Of a DNA stretch of 64,000 nucleotides, positions 51,352-60,411 are shown piece after piece (position 1 is the first letter of the stretch; the number at the start of each line of letters is the position of its first letter). The DNA lies in assembly GCF_008329535.1 (NCBI RefSeq), contig NZ_NPKR01000014.1:105975-169974 (forward strand), in the 5' to 3' direction. Both the position numbers and the translations under genes were made by a program. Under the pieces are notes generated by a model. It saw nothing but the letters and a program-made list of their open reading frames with translations. It made no database searches and was not told where the DNA came from. Source of the DNA: Mycolicibacterium sp. P1-18. Its GTDB lineage: Bacteria > Actinomycetota > Actinomycetes > Mycobacteriales > Mycobacteriaceae.

Positions 51352-51759
51352 ATGCAAGCGGAGCGACAGCGGATGGGCATCCCATGCGCGGATCTTGGAC
51401 ACGGCAGGTCCGACGACGGGCAGTCCGTCGCGACGGTGTCCACGCATGCCGACGCGGTCTTCGAATACGACGCGAACCGTGCCGTCATCGAGCAGGCTAA
51501 GGGCATGCTGATGTTCGTGTACGGGATCGACGCCGACGAAGCCTTCCAGCGTCTGCGCGAACAATCCCAGCAGCACAACGTCAAGCTGAGGGTGATCGCG
51601 CAGCAGGTGTCGAAGGACCTGGTCGGGCTCGCCCGCACCTCGTCGCCGTCGCGCCGGATGGAGCACGACCTGCTGCTGCGCACCGCCCACCAGCGCATCT
51701 CGGACGCCGGCGTCCGGCAGTCGGGCGCCGACGCGGAACCCGGTGGTCACCACGGCTAG
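51352..51759 (+). CDS. ANTAR-domain RNA-binding protein
   Basis: A 135-residue protein with ANTAR domain at about 45-100: NRAVIEQAKGMLMFVYGIDA and RLREQSQQHNVKLRVIAQQV. It is a close paralogue of the ANTAR protein at 39177. ATG 51352 follows AGGGG; a longer frame from 51271 overlaps the kinase stop but lacks a domain. It precedes the carotenoid genes, whose expression it could influence. Confidence 0.85.
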   Translation: MQAERQRMGIPCADLGHGRSDDGQSVATVSTHADAVFEYDANRAVIEQAKGMLMFVYGIDADEAFQRLREQSQQHNVKLRVIAQQVSKDLVGLARTSSPSRRMEHDLLLRTAHQRISDAGVRQSGADAEPGGHHG

Positions 51760-51929
51760 CCCATGCGGCCGCGTAAATATCGCGCAGGTCACACCCCGCC
51801 AGAACGCCGTCGGCTCCGAATGCCTCGTCGTGGGGACCAGTGCAGCGGAAACGACGGATCAGAACGTACGACGTCGCAAGACGCGTGGAAGCGAGGCGTG
51901 AACCCGTGCCGAGTGGGCAAACCGTGCAC

Positions 51930-53066
51930 ATGAACGGCGACGACCACGACCGGTCGGGGCTCGTCCTGTCCCGCCGTCGGCAACGCGGTCACCGCCCGTC
52001 ACCACCGGTCAGAGCCGCCCGCGGCTCGCTCGACGTGCGTGGAGCGGTGCAGGCCCTGCTGGCCGACTTCGTCGCCACCGAATGCCTGCCCCAGCTCGAC
52101 GGCACCGGGGTCGCCGCCGCCAGCCAGGTGCTGTCGGACTTCCTCGACGGCGGCAAGTACGTGCGGTCGACGTTCATGTACCTGGGCTGGCTGTGCGGCG
52201 CGGAGGAGGACGAGTCGGCGTTGCGCGCCTCGGCCAGCCTGGAGTTGCTGCACGCCTTCGCCCTCCTGCAGGACGACGTCATGGACGAGTCGGCGTTGCG
52301 CCGCGGTCGCCCCGCCGCCCACGTGGCGTTGAGCGCGTGGCACCGCGGGCGCGGGCTCACCGATTCCTCGGACCGCTTCGGCGAGTCGGCGGCGACCGTC
52401 CTCGGCGATCTCTGCCTGGTGTGGGGCGAGAAGATGCTCCGGCAGAGCGGCGTCGGCGCCGAGGCCCTCGCCAGGGTCTGGCCCCGCTACGACGACATGC
52501 GCGTCGAACTGGCCGTCGGCCAACTCGCCGACCTGGTCAACGACTCCCACGCCTTTCCCACCTTCGAGGAGGTGCTCGACGTGGCCCGCCGGAAGTCGGG
52601 CAACTACACCGTGCGACGCCCGCTGGAGATCGGGGCGGCGATGGCCGGCTGCGGACCCGACGTCGTCGACGCGGTGGGCCAGTACGGCGCCGCGATCGGC
52701 GAGGCCTTCCAGCTGCGCGACGACCTTCTCGGCATGTCCGGCTCGCCGACGGTGACCGGCAAGTCGGTCGGCATCGACCTCGAGGCGCAGAAGGCCACCA
52801 GCGTCGTGGTCGCGGCCTACCAGCTGGCCGACGCCGGACTGCGACGCCAACTCGCGGACCTGATGAGCACCCCCACCCTGACCGCCGTCGACGCCGAACG
52901 GTGGCGGACACTGATCATCGCCAGTGGCGCCGCGCAATGGATCGAAGAGCTGATCGAGGAGCGGCTGATTCGCGCGCTCGGTTGTCTCGACGCGGCCGGG
53001 ATCCCCCAACCTGCCCGCGCCGCAATGGAAGACATGGCCGTGTACTGCACCGAGAGGAGTGCGTGA
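51930..53066 (+). CDS. crtE: Geranylgeranyl diphosphate synthase
   Basis: A 378-residue trans-prenyl synthase. First Asp-rich motif DDVMD at 115-119 with RRGRPAAH after it, and second motif in FQLRDDLLG, as in CrtE-type enzymes. It would make C20 GGPP for phytoene synthesis. ATG 51930 is preferred; an in-frame GTG at 51840 would add 30 residues of basic character. Stop and crtI start overlap by one base (TGATG). Confidence 0.9.
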   Translation: MNGDDHDRSGLVLSRRRQRGHRPSPPVRAARGSLDVRGAVQALLADFVATECLPQLDGTGVAAASQVLSDFLDGGKYVRSTFMYLGWLCGAEEDESALRASASLELLHAFALLQDDVMDESALRRGRPAAHVALSAWHRGRGLTDSSDRFGESAATVLGDLCLVWGEKMLRQSGVGAEALARVWPRYDDMRVELAVGQLADLVNDSHAFPTFEEVLDVARRKSGNYTVRRPLEIGAAMAGCGPDVVDAVGQYGAAIGEAFQLRDDLLGMSGSPTVTGKSVGIDLEAQKATSVVVAAYQLADAGLRRQLADLMSTPTLTAVDAERWRTLIIASGAAQWIEELIEERLIRALGCLDAAGIPQPARAAMEDMAVYCTERSA

Positions 53067-54574
53067 TGCGCACCGTAAAGGGTAAGACCGACCGGGTCGT
53101 CGTAGTCGGCGGTGGCCTGTCGGGCCTGTCGGCGGCGCTGTACCTGGCCGGCCGCGGCCGCAACGTCACCGTGGTCGAACGCGAGAACCACCCCGGCGGA
53201 CGGGTGGGCCGGGCCGACGTCGGGGGGTACCGCCTCGACATGGGGCCGACCGTCCTGACGATGCCCGACATCATCGACGACGCGATGGGAGCCGTGGGGG
53301 AGAAGCTCACCGACCGTCTCGAGCTGCTGCCCGTCCACCCGGCCTACAACGCGGTGTTCGCCGGCGGCGACGTCCTGCAGGTGCACACCGACCCCTCGGC
53401 GATGCACGCCGAGGTCGAGCGGTTCGCCAACCGCAAGGAGGCCGACGCCTACCTGCAGATGCGCCAGTGGCTGACCTCGCTGTACGAGACGGAGTTCGAC
53501 GGCTTCATCGGCGCCAACTTCGACTCGCCGCTGTCGCTGCTCACGCCGCAACTTGGCCGGCTGCTGGCCATGGGCGGCTTCCGCCGCTGGGAGAGCGTGA
53601 TCCGCAAGTTCCTCAGCGACGAACGACTGCTCCGGGTGTTCACCTTCCAGGCCCTCTACGCGGGGGTGCCGCCGCAGAGCGCACTGGCGGTATACGCGGT
53701 GATCGCCTACATGGACACCGTCGCCGGGGTGTACTTCCCCCGCGGCGGCATGCGGGCGTTGCCCGACGCGATGGCCGCCGCCGCCGCCGACGCCGGTGTC
53801 GAATTCGTCTACGGCGCAACGGTCACCGAGATCGAGCGCAGCGGTGCGCGTGCCACTGCCGTGATCACCGACGGCGGTCAGCGGATTCCCGCGGACGCCG
53901 TCGTGCTCACCACCGAGCTGCCCACCACCTACCGGCTGCTGGACTACTCGCCCCGCCGGTTGCTGAAGTTGCGGCCTGCGCCGTCGGCGGTCGTCGCGCA
54001 CGTCGGCGTGCCGGCGCTCGACTCGTCGGTCGGCCACCACACGATCCTGTTCGGCGACGCGTGGAAGCAGACCTTCACCGACATCATCACCGACGGCCGC
54101 GTCATGGGCGACCCGTCACTGCTCGTCACGCGACCGACGGCCGGCGACCCGAGCCTGGCTCCGCCGGGACGCGACCTGCTCTACGTGCTGGCGCCCACGC
54201 CGAACACCCAAGTGGGCCCGCTGGATTGGGACGCCACCTCGGATGCCTACGTCGAGCACATGCTGGGCGCCGTGCGGGAGCGGTTGCCCCAGGTCGGCGA
54301 CGACATGGAGGTGCTGTCGGTCGTCACCCCCGCGGACTGGGGCCGCCAAGGCATGCTGGCCGGAACGCCGTTCGCGCTCGCCCACACCTTCGCCCAGACC
54401 GGCCCCTTCCGGCCGGCGAACACCGTGCGAGGCGTCGAGAACGTGGTGCTCGCCGGGTCGTCCACGGTGCCGGGGGTCGGCGTCCCGACCGCCGTCATGT
54501 CCGGCCGGCTGGCCGCCGACCGGATCACCGGAGTGCGCGTGCGACAGGCGAACCGAGAGGTCGTGGGGCGATGA
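53066..54574 (+). CDS. crtI: Phytoene desaturase
   Basis: A 502-residue FAD-dependent CrtI. Dinucleotide motif VVVVGGGLSGLSAALYLAGRG near 12-32 then VVERENHPGGRVG, family segment YRLDMGPTVLTMPDII, and the C-terminal ENVVLAGSSTVPGVGVPTAVMSG flavin motif. It converts phytoene to lycopene through four desaturations. ATGA coupling to crtB. Confidence 0.93.
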   Translation: MRTVKGKTDRVVVVGGGLSGLSAALYLAGRGRNVTVVERENHPGGRVGRADVGGYRLDMGPTVLTMPDIIDDAMGAVGEKLTDRLELLPVHPAYNAVFAGGDVLQVHTDPSAMHAEVERFANRKEADAYLQMRQWLTSLYETEFDGFIGANFDSPLSLLTPQLGRLLAMGGFRRWESVIRKFLSDERLLRVFTFQALYAGVPPQSALAVYAVIAYMDTVAGVYFPRGGMRALPDAMAAAAADAGVEFVYGATVTEIERSGARATAVITDGGQRIPADAVVLTTELPTTYRLLDYSPRRLLKLRPAPSAVVAHVGVPALDSSVGHHTILFGDAWKQTFTDIITDGRVMGDPSLLVTRPTAGDPSLAPPGRDLLYVLAPTPNTQVGPLDWDATSDAYVEHMLGAVRERLPQVGDDMEVLSVVTPADWGRQGMLAGTPFALAHTFAQTGPFRPANTVRGVENVVLAGSSTVPGVGVPTAVMSGRLAADRITGVRVRQANREVVGR

Positions 54575-55518
54575 TCAGCTCGGAACTGGACGCCGCCGGG
54601 GTCCTCGACCCGTCGCTGCGGGACGCCTACCGCACGTGCCGCGAGATCAATGCCCGCGACGGCAAGACCTTCTTCCTGGCGACCCGGCTGCTGGCGCCCG
54701 CCCAGCGCCCGGCGGTGCACGCCCTCTACGGCTTCGCCCGACGGGCAGACGACATCCTCGACGAGTTCGACGACAGCCGCGGCGACGAGGTGCGGGCCCA
54801 GCAGCTACAGCTGTTCTCCACGCAGTTGTTCAACTGCCTCGTCGAGAACCAAGCCTCCGCCGACGACCCGACCCTCACCGCCGTGGTGCACGCCGCCCGC
54901 CGCTACGACATCGGCTGGCAGTTGTTCGACGACTTCCTGGCCTCGATGCGGATGGACCTGACGGTCACCGACTACCCGGACCGGGCCTCCCTCGAGCGGT
55001 ACATGTACGGGTCAGCCGAAGTGATCGGGCTGCAAATGCTGCCGATCCTCGGCACCGTCGGACCGAGGGAGGACGCCGCACCGTTCGCCGCCGCCCTCGG
55101 AAAGGCCTTCCAGCTCACCAACTTCCTGCGCGACGTCGACGAGGATCTGCGGCGGGGCCGGGTGTACCTGCCCGCCGACGAGCTGGCCGTGCACGGCGTC
55201 GACCGTGACGTGCTGACCTGGTGCCAGACCAACCGGCGGATCGACTCGCGCGTGCGCCGGGCGCTGCAGGAGCAGCACGCCGTCACGCGGGGGATCTATC
55301 TCGCCGCCCGGCCGGGCGTCGACCAACTGGCCCCGGTGTCGCGCCCCTGCGTGGAGACGGCGCTGAAGCTCTACTCCGAGATCCTCGACCGCATCGAGGA
55401 GATCGACTTCGAGATCTTCAGCGAGCGTGCCACCGTCGGCAAGGGGCGCCGCGCCGCCGTCGCCGGAGCGGGCGTCGTCCGGGCGTGGGGCGCCCGTCTG
55501 CGGCATCGGAAGGAGTAG
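54571..55518 (+). CDS. crtB: Phytoene synthase
   Basis: A 315-residue head-to-head prenyl synthase. Asp motifs DDILDEFDD at 60-68 and NFLRDVDEDLRRGRVYLP bind the Mg-diphosphates; YGSAEVIGLQMLPILG is a further CrtB block. It joins two GGPP into phytoene. Coupled with crtI. Confidence 0.94.
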   Translation: MISSELDAAGVLDPSLRDAYRTCREINARDGKTFFLATRLLAPAQRPAVHALYGFARRADDILDEFDDSRGDEVRAQQLQLFSTQLFNCLVENQASADDPTLTAVVHAARRYDIGWQLFDDFLASMRMDLTVTDYPDRASLERYMYGSAEVIGLQMLPILGTVGPREDAAPFAAALGKAFQLTNFLRDVDEDLRRGRVYLPADELAVHGVDRDVLTWCQTNRRIDSRVRRALQEQHAVTRGIYLAARPGVDQLAPVSRPCVETALKLYSEILDRIEEIDFEIFSERATVGKGRRAAVAGAGVVRAWGARLRHRKE

Positions 55519-55561
55519 GGGTGAAGCGGTGGCAATCACCGGAGAACGCAGGGGAGTGTCG

Positions 55562-57094
55562 ATGACTCATATGGACAAGCTCCACGAAACCGTTCCTGCG
55601 CGACCGGGATTGCCCCATGCCAGCGCACTGGCGAAGGTGCCCCGGGTGGTCGTCGTCGGTGCCGGCATCGCCGGTCTCGCGGCCGCCGCCGCTCTTGGCG
55701 AACGTGGCGTGGCCGTCGACGTCGTCGAGGCCAACGACTACGTCGGTGGGCGGGTCGGGGGCTGGCCCGACACCCTCGACGACGGTTCCGCGGTGGCGAT
55801 GAACCGCGGGTTCCACGCCTTCTTCCGTCAGTACTACAACCTGCGTGGGCTGCTACGCCGATCGGATCCGCACCTCTCGGCGCTGACCGCGGTGGAGGAC
55901 TACCCCTTGGTCGACGGCGAGGGCCGCCGCGACACGTTCCGCGGTCTGCCGCGCACGCCGCCGCTCAACGCACTGATGTTCGCGTTGCGCAGCCCCACCT
56001 TTCGGCTGCGCGACCTGATCAGGGTCGACGGCATGGCCGCCGCGCCGCTGGCCACCGCCTCGGTGCCCGGGACCTATCACGAACTGGATCATCGGAACGC
56101 CGCAGAGTTCCTCCAAGCCATCAACTTTCCCGACGCCGCGCGCCACCTGGCGTTCGAGGTGTTCGCCAGAAGTTTCTTCGTCAAACCGGAGAAGCTCTCG
56201 GCGGCGGAGATGGTGACGATGTTCCACATCTACTTTCTGGGCTCCGACGAAGGCCTGGTGTTCGACGTCGCGAACGCGAACTTCGACGACGCACTGTGGA
56301 ATCCGCTGCGAAAGTACCTCGAGGGCATCGGTGTTCGCTTCCACACCGGCACGTCGGTGCAGTCGGTGTCGCTGGGCGACGAGGTCCGGGTGACGTGCGG
56401 GCCGAACGAGGAGCTCACCGCCGACGCGGTCGTGTTGGCGACCGACGTCGCCGGACTGCGGCACATCGTGGCGGCCTCGCCCGAACTCGGCGACGACGAC
56501 TGGCGGGCACGGGTGGCCGACGTGGGCAACGCACCGCCGTTCGTGGTGCTGCGGCTCTGGCTGGACCGGCCGGTGAACTCCGACCGGGCGGCGTTCCTGG
56601 GCACCGGTGGCAGGCCGCCGCTGGACAACGTCAGCGTGCTCGAGCGCTACGAGCGCGAAGCCGCACAGTGGGCGGCGCGCACGGGTGGTTCGGTGGTGGA
56701 GCTGCACGGGTATTCGGTGACCGACGGCGACGCCGAGGTGCGCGAGGGCCTGCTGAACCGCATGTACGAGCTGTACCCGGAAACCGTCGGGGCGACCATC
56801 GTCGACGAACGGCTGCTGCGCCGGGAGGACTGTCCGACCTTCGGGCCGGGCGACTTCGACCGTCGGCCCACCGTCGTCACGCCGGATCCGCGGGTGGTGC
56901 TCGCCGGTGACGGCATCCGCGTCGACCTGCCCGTAGCCTTGATGGAACGCGCGGCCACGACGGGATTCACGGCGGCCAACGAATTGCTCGACGGTTTCGG
57001 CCTCGCCGGTCACGAGTTGCGCACCGTGCCCAACCGCGGCCGATCGAAGATGCTCACCCGGCTGGTGGAACGACAGGAAGGCCGACGGAAATGA
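55562..57094 (+). CDS. crtU: Carotenoid aromatase/desaturase-like FAD enzyme (CrtU type)
   Basis: A 510-residue FAD amine-oxidase-like protein: VVVVGAGIAGLAAAAALGERG near 28-48, then VVEANDYVGGRVGG, a NRGFHAFFRQYYNLRGLLRR block typical of CrtU/carotenoid desaturases, and RVVLAGDGIRVDLPVALMERA at the end. In actinobacteria this type converts beta-rings to aromatic rings (isorenieratene). It overlaps the Rieske gene by ATGA. Assignment relies on motifs and cluster. Confidence 0.8.
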   Translation: MTHMDKLHETVPARPGLPHASALAKVPRVVVVGAGIAGLAAAAALGERGVAVDVVEANDYVGGRVGGWPDTLDDGSAVAMNRGFHAFFRQYYNLRGLLRRSDPHLSALTAVEDYPLVDGEGRRDTFRGLPRTPPLNALMFALRSPTFRLRDLIRVDGMAAAPLATASVPGTYHELDHRNAAEFLQAINFPDAARHLAFEVFARSFFVKPEKLSAAEMVTMFHIYFLGSDEGLVFDVANANFDDALWNPLRKYLEGIGVRFHTGTSVQSVSLGDEVRVTCGPNEELTADAVVLATDVAGLRHIVAASPELGDDDWRARVADVGNAPPFVVLRLWLDRPVNSDRAAFLGTGGRPPLDNVSVLERYEREAAQWAARTGGSVVELHGYSVTDGDAEVREGLLNRMYELYPETVGATIVDERLLRREDCPTFGPGDFDRRPTVVTPDPRVVLAGDGIRVDLPVALMERAATTGFTAANELLDGFGLAGHELRTVPNRGRSKMLTRLVERQEGRRK

Positions 57095-58098
57095 GCCCCT
57101 TCACCGAGCTTCGTGCCAACGTGGCCAAGAGCTGGCCGTTCACCACGCTGCCGGCACTGGACTGGTCGGCGCAGACGCCGACCTTCGCCGACGCCGATCC
57201 GCGGATCATCTCAACGGCGCTGACCCGCGCCGAGCGTCGGCCGAGCGGAAACTGGTTCCCGTTCGCGTCGAGTTCTGGAATCGCCACCAAGGCAGCGGGT
57301 TCGGTGGTCGCCGGTGTGCAGATCGTCGCTTGGCGCGGCGCGGACGGTGAACTGCTCGTCGCGCCGCGGGCGTGCCCACATCTGGGCGCCGACCTCGCAA
57401 CCGCCCCGGTGGAATGCGGCGCGCTGGTGTGTCCATGGCACGGTCTGCGGCTGACCGACCGGCGGCACGGCGCGTGGAAGCCGTTCCCGGCCTTCGACGA
57501 CGGTGTGCTGGCCTGGGTTCGGCTCGACGCGGTCGGCGGCGAGGAGCCCACCGACGCCCCGATCGTGCCCGAGCGGCCGGGCCATCCGCAGATGGCTGCC
57601 GTCGCCCGGCTCGAGGGGACGTGTGAGCCCAGGGACATCGTCGCCAACCGGCTGGACCCGTGGCACGGCGCCTGGTTCCACCCGTACTCCTTCACCCAGC
57701 TCAAGGTGCTCAGCGCGCCGCCCGCCGTCGACGAGCTACCCGACGCACAGGACCGCTTCGTCGTGGACGTCACGTTCCGGCTCGGCAAGCTCGGCGTGCC
57801 CGTGATCGCCGAGTTCACGGCGCCGGGTCCGCGGACCGTCGTCATGCGCATCGTCGAGGGCGAGGGCGTGGGCAGCGTCGTCGAAACACACGGCACACCA
57901 CTGGGTTCCGGTCCCGACGGATTACCGCGCACCGCGGTGCTGGAGGCCGTCATCGCGCACTCCGACCGCCCCAACTTCGGCAAGGGTCTGGTCGCGGCAC
58001 CCGTGATCAAGCCCCTGATGCGGGCGGCCGCCGCCCGGCTGTGGCGCGACGACCTGGCCTACGCCGAACGGCTGTACGCGCAGAGGTCGGGACGCTGA
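57091..58098 (+). CDS. Rieske [2Fe-2S] protein of carotenoid cluster (DUF5914-like)
   Basis: A 335-residue protein. Rieske ligands are Cys95/His97 in ACPHLGADL and Cys114/His117 in LVCPWHGLRL, with 16 residues between. The C-terminal half contains NRLDPWHGAWFHPYSFTQL and a hydrophobic beta-rich domain of the DUF5914 type. It likely supplies electrons or hydroxylates the carotenoid made by the upstream genes. Convergent with idi, ten bases away. Confidence 0.8.
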   Translation: MSPFTELRANVAKSWPFTTLPALDWSAQTPTFADADPRIISTALTRAERRPSGNWFPFASSSGIATKAAGSVVAGVQIVAWRGADGELLVAPRACPHLGADLATAPVECGALVCPWHGLRLTDRRHGAWKPFPAFDDGVLAWVRLDAVGGEEPTDAPIVPERPGHPQMAAVARLEGTCEPRDIVANRLDPWHGAWFHPYSFTQLKVLSAPPAVDELPDAQDRFVVDVTFRLGKLGVPVIAEFTAPGPRTVVMRIVEGEGVGSVVETHGTPLGSGPDGLPRTAVLEAVIAHSDRPNFGKGLVAAPVIKPLMRAAAARLWRDDLAYAERLYAQRSGR

Positions 58099-58108
58099 AG
58101 GCGGGGGA

Positions 58109-58645
58109 TCAGCGGGACCGGGCGGCGTCGAGCAACGGCACCTGCTCGACGGCCCACGGGCTGATCGCCCACGGCATCTCGGTGGCCGCGCGCAGTTGAT
58201 CCCACGGCACCCACGCCGAGTCCATGATCTCCTCGGGATCGGCGTCCAGCGGGCTGGCGGCGCGCGCGCAGAAGACTGGGCACACCTCGTTCTCGACCAC
58301 CCCGCCGGCGTCGACGGCGCGGTAGCGGAAGTCGGGCAACACCAAGCGCAGATCGGTCACGTCGACGCCAAGTTCGGCGCGCGCGCGACGGACCACAGCG
58401 TCCTCCATGGGCTCGTCGGGCGCCGGGTGGCCGCAGAACGAGTTGGTCCAGACCCCGGGGAAGGCCCGCTTGTCGAGGGCGCGGCGCGTCAGCAATACCC
58501 GGCCCTCGTCGTCGAACAAGTAGCAGGAGAAGGCCAGGTGCAGGGGCGTCGCACCGTCGTGGACGTCGGCCTTGCGCGCCGTGCCGATACTGCGACCCGC
58601 GTCGTCGAGGAGTACGACCAACTCGTCGGTCTGGACTGAAGTCAT
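58109..58645 (-). CDS. idi: Isopentenyl-diphosphate delta-isomerase, type I
   Basis: A 178-residue Nudix-fold isomerase that interconverts IPP and DMAPP. Active Cys in NSFCGHPAPDE, Nudix-like block DAVVRRARAELGVDV, catalytic Glu in VENEVCPVF, and Trp in ISPWAVEQVPLL. ATG 58645 chosen from several near-by starts. It supplies the C5 units for the carotenoid genes it faces. Confidence 0.93.
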   Translation of the reverse strand: MTSVQTDELVVLLDDAGRSIGTARKADVHDGATPLHLAFSCYLFDDEGRVLLTRRALDKRAFPGVWTNSFCGHPAPDEPMEDAVVRRARAELGVDVTDLRLVLPDFRYRAVDAGGVVENEVCPVFCARAASPLDADPEEIMDSAWVPWDQLRAATEMPWAISPWAVEQVPLLDAARSR

Positions 58646-58720
58646 GGACACCCGCACCATCACTCGTAGGAATCTGGCAATGAGGATTCGACGCCGCCGC
58701 AGGTCTGGACGGCTCGTCGA

Positions 58721-59227
58721 TCAAAGCACCTGTGTGCCGTACATCTCACCGAGCGGGTCGGCGATCAACTCGATCCGCGCTCCGTCGGGATCGCGGAAGT
58801 ACAGCGACACCCCGCTGTGCTCGGAGACCTCGACGTTCGCCGCGGCGAGCTTGTCCCTGAGGTGCTGCCACCGCTCGGGTTCCACGCTGATCGCCACGTG
58901 GTGCAGCCCACCGAAGACCTCCCGGTACGGTTCCAGATCCAAGCCGGGAAAGTCGAAGAACGCCAACAGGTTCGAGTTGCCGACGTCGAAGAAGAAGTGC
59001 GTCGAACCGTGGTAGTCGCGGTTCTCGATCAGCTCGGTGAGCGGGAACTCCAGCAGCTCCTGATAGAAGCGGATGGTCCGCTCGACGTCACCGCTGACCA
59101 GTGCCGTGTGATGCACGCCGCGGCCCGACGACGCCGGCCGATCATCGCCCGTCCGCAGGTACGTCTCGCCGAGTTCGCGGCGACGGGATTCGAACTGCTG
59201 AGAGGGCACGTCGTTCGTGGCGGTCAT
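58721..59227 (-). CDS. VOC-superfamily (glyoxalase-like) protein
   Basis: A 168-residue protein with a vicinal-oxygen-chelate fold: VHHTALVSGDVERTIRFYQELLEF, GGLHHVAISVEP and SLYFRDPDGARIELI give the metal-binding His and Glu positions. It could be a glyoxalase, dioxygenase or resistance protein; nothing decides. ATG 59227. Confidence 0.83.
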   Translation of the reverse strand: MTATNDVPSQQFESRRRELGETYLRTGDDRPASSGRGVHHTALVSGDVERTIRFYQELLEFPLTELIENRDYHGSTHFFFDVGNSNLLAFFDFPGLDLEPYREVFGGLHHVAISVEPERWQHLRDKLAAANVEVSEHSGVSLYFRDPDGARIELIADPLGEMYGTQVL

Positions 59228-59323
59228 GCCGTCATTCTTCCCGAAGACGCACGCCGACGGTGGGTGTGTCGGAGAACACGTGCCCCCGGCGACGTTTTCC
59301 CCGATCGGCCCCGAATAGCGATC

Positions 59324-59614
59324 ATGGCTAACGACGACTCGACCAACACCCCCGGACCCATCGCCGGTGAAGCGCTCAAGGATGCGGCCCGCTGGCCCGG
59401 CTACGGCCTGATCGCCCTCGGCCTGGCGATGATCGCGCTGAGCCTGGCCGGGTTCGCGGTCGGTCGCACCTCGTTGGCGGTGGGCGGCGCCGTGCTGGCG
59501 GGCCTGGCCGTGGTCGGCGGGGTGGCTTGGCAGTTCGTCGAGCACCGGCGGTTGGCGGCCCGGCATGGTTCCGGTACCCCGGAGCGGCCGGAGGACGCGG
59601 CTCCCCTGAAGTAG
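59324..59614 (+). CDS. usfY: UsfY-family membrane protein
   Basis: A 96-residue protein with PGPIAGEALKDAARWPGY followed by two helices and WQFVEHRRLAARH, the pattern of UsfY, the protein encoded next to rsbW-sigF in mycobacteria. Function unknown. GTTTT at 59294-59298 and GAATAG at 59313-59318, spaced 14, is a poor SigF match that would give a leaderless transcript. Confidence 0.75.
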   Translation: MANDDSTNTPGPIAGEALKDAARWPGYGLIALGLAMIALSLAGFAVGRTSLAVGGAVLAGLAVVGGVAWQFVEHRRLAARHGSGTPERPEDAAPLK

Positions 59615-59619
59615 CTCCA

Positions 59620-60411
59620 CTAGCCGATCCGACCTCGGCGGGTGGCGACCAGGTAGGAGGCCGCCGTGCCCAGGACGACGACCGTCGCCACCACGGACGC
59701 GACGGACAGTGCCGTCGACCCGCGATGCGCCGCGCCGATCGCGGCGGCCACCAGTGCCCAGACCACCGCGGCCACGTACCCGGGCGAACCGCGCAGGAAT
59801 GCGGTGAGGACGATCGCCGCCGCGGTGGCGGCCACCAGTACGGCCGCCTGCCAGCCCACGTCCCCGGCCGCAGCACCGAATCGAATCGCGGCGGCCGCGA
59901 CGTTGACGAACACCGCGACGCTGCTCCAGCCGAGGTACAGCCCGAAGGTCACCGTCGCGAGCCGGCGCAGCCACCGCGGGCACGTCAGGTCGTCGCCGTG
60001 GCGCATGACGAGACGGACGACGTCGACCAGGGCGGCGACCATGACCGCGAAGACGACCACGCTGAGCCACAGCCAGTCCTGGCCCGCCACGACCAACCAC
60101 GCACTGAAGCCGGCGTAGACCACCGAGAGTTCGACGAGCACCCGCGTCTCCCAGGTCGATCCGAGGCCGTGGCGCAGGACGGCGACGCCGGTGACGACGG
60201 TCAGCAGGGTGATCAGTCCCCAGATGGAGAATGCGTAGCCCGACGGCGTGATGAGCGCCCGGTTGGTCGCGCCGGAGGACAGGAAGTCGCCGAACACCCG
60301 GGCGATGACCGGCGGGGTGGCCAACTGGGTCAGTGCCAGCAGCAGGGCGATCCACCGCCAGGCCCGCACCGACGAGTCCGTCCGGTGCACTTGGGTTTCA
60401 CGTACGGGCAT
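59620..60411 (-). CDS. TspO-like tryptophan-rich membrane protein
   Basis: A 263-residue protein with about eight helices. ITPSGYAFSIWGLITLLTVV and GLYLGWSSVAVFVNVAAA recall TspO/MBR family signatures in a duplicated, longer form. Such proteins bind tetrapyrroles or lipids. Overlaps the MMPL gene by 14 bases, so it is in the MarR-controlled unit. Confidence 0.7.
   Translation of the reverse strand: MPVRETQVHRTDSSVRAWRWIALLLALTQLATPPVIARVFGDFLSSGATNRALITPSGYAFSIWGLITLLTVVTGVAVLRHGLGSTWETRVLVELSVVYAGFSAWLVVAGQDWLWLSVVVFAVMVAALVDVVRLVMRHGDDLTCPRWLRRLATVTFGLYLGWSSVAVFVNVAAAAIRFGAAAGDVGWQAAVLVAATAAAIVLTAFLRGSPGYVAAVVWALVAAAIGAAHRGSTALSVASVVATVVVLGTAASYLVATRRGRIG

Noticed and set aside
51760..51929. 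Search for a SigF promoter in front of crtE
   Set aside because: No GTTT-N15/17-GGGTA match found, although SigF control of carotenoid genes is known in some mycobacteria.
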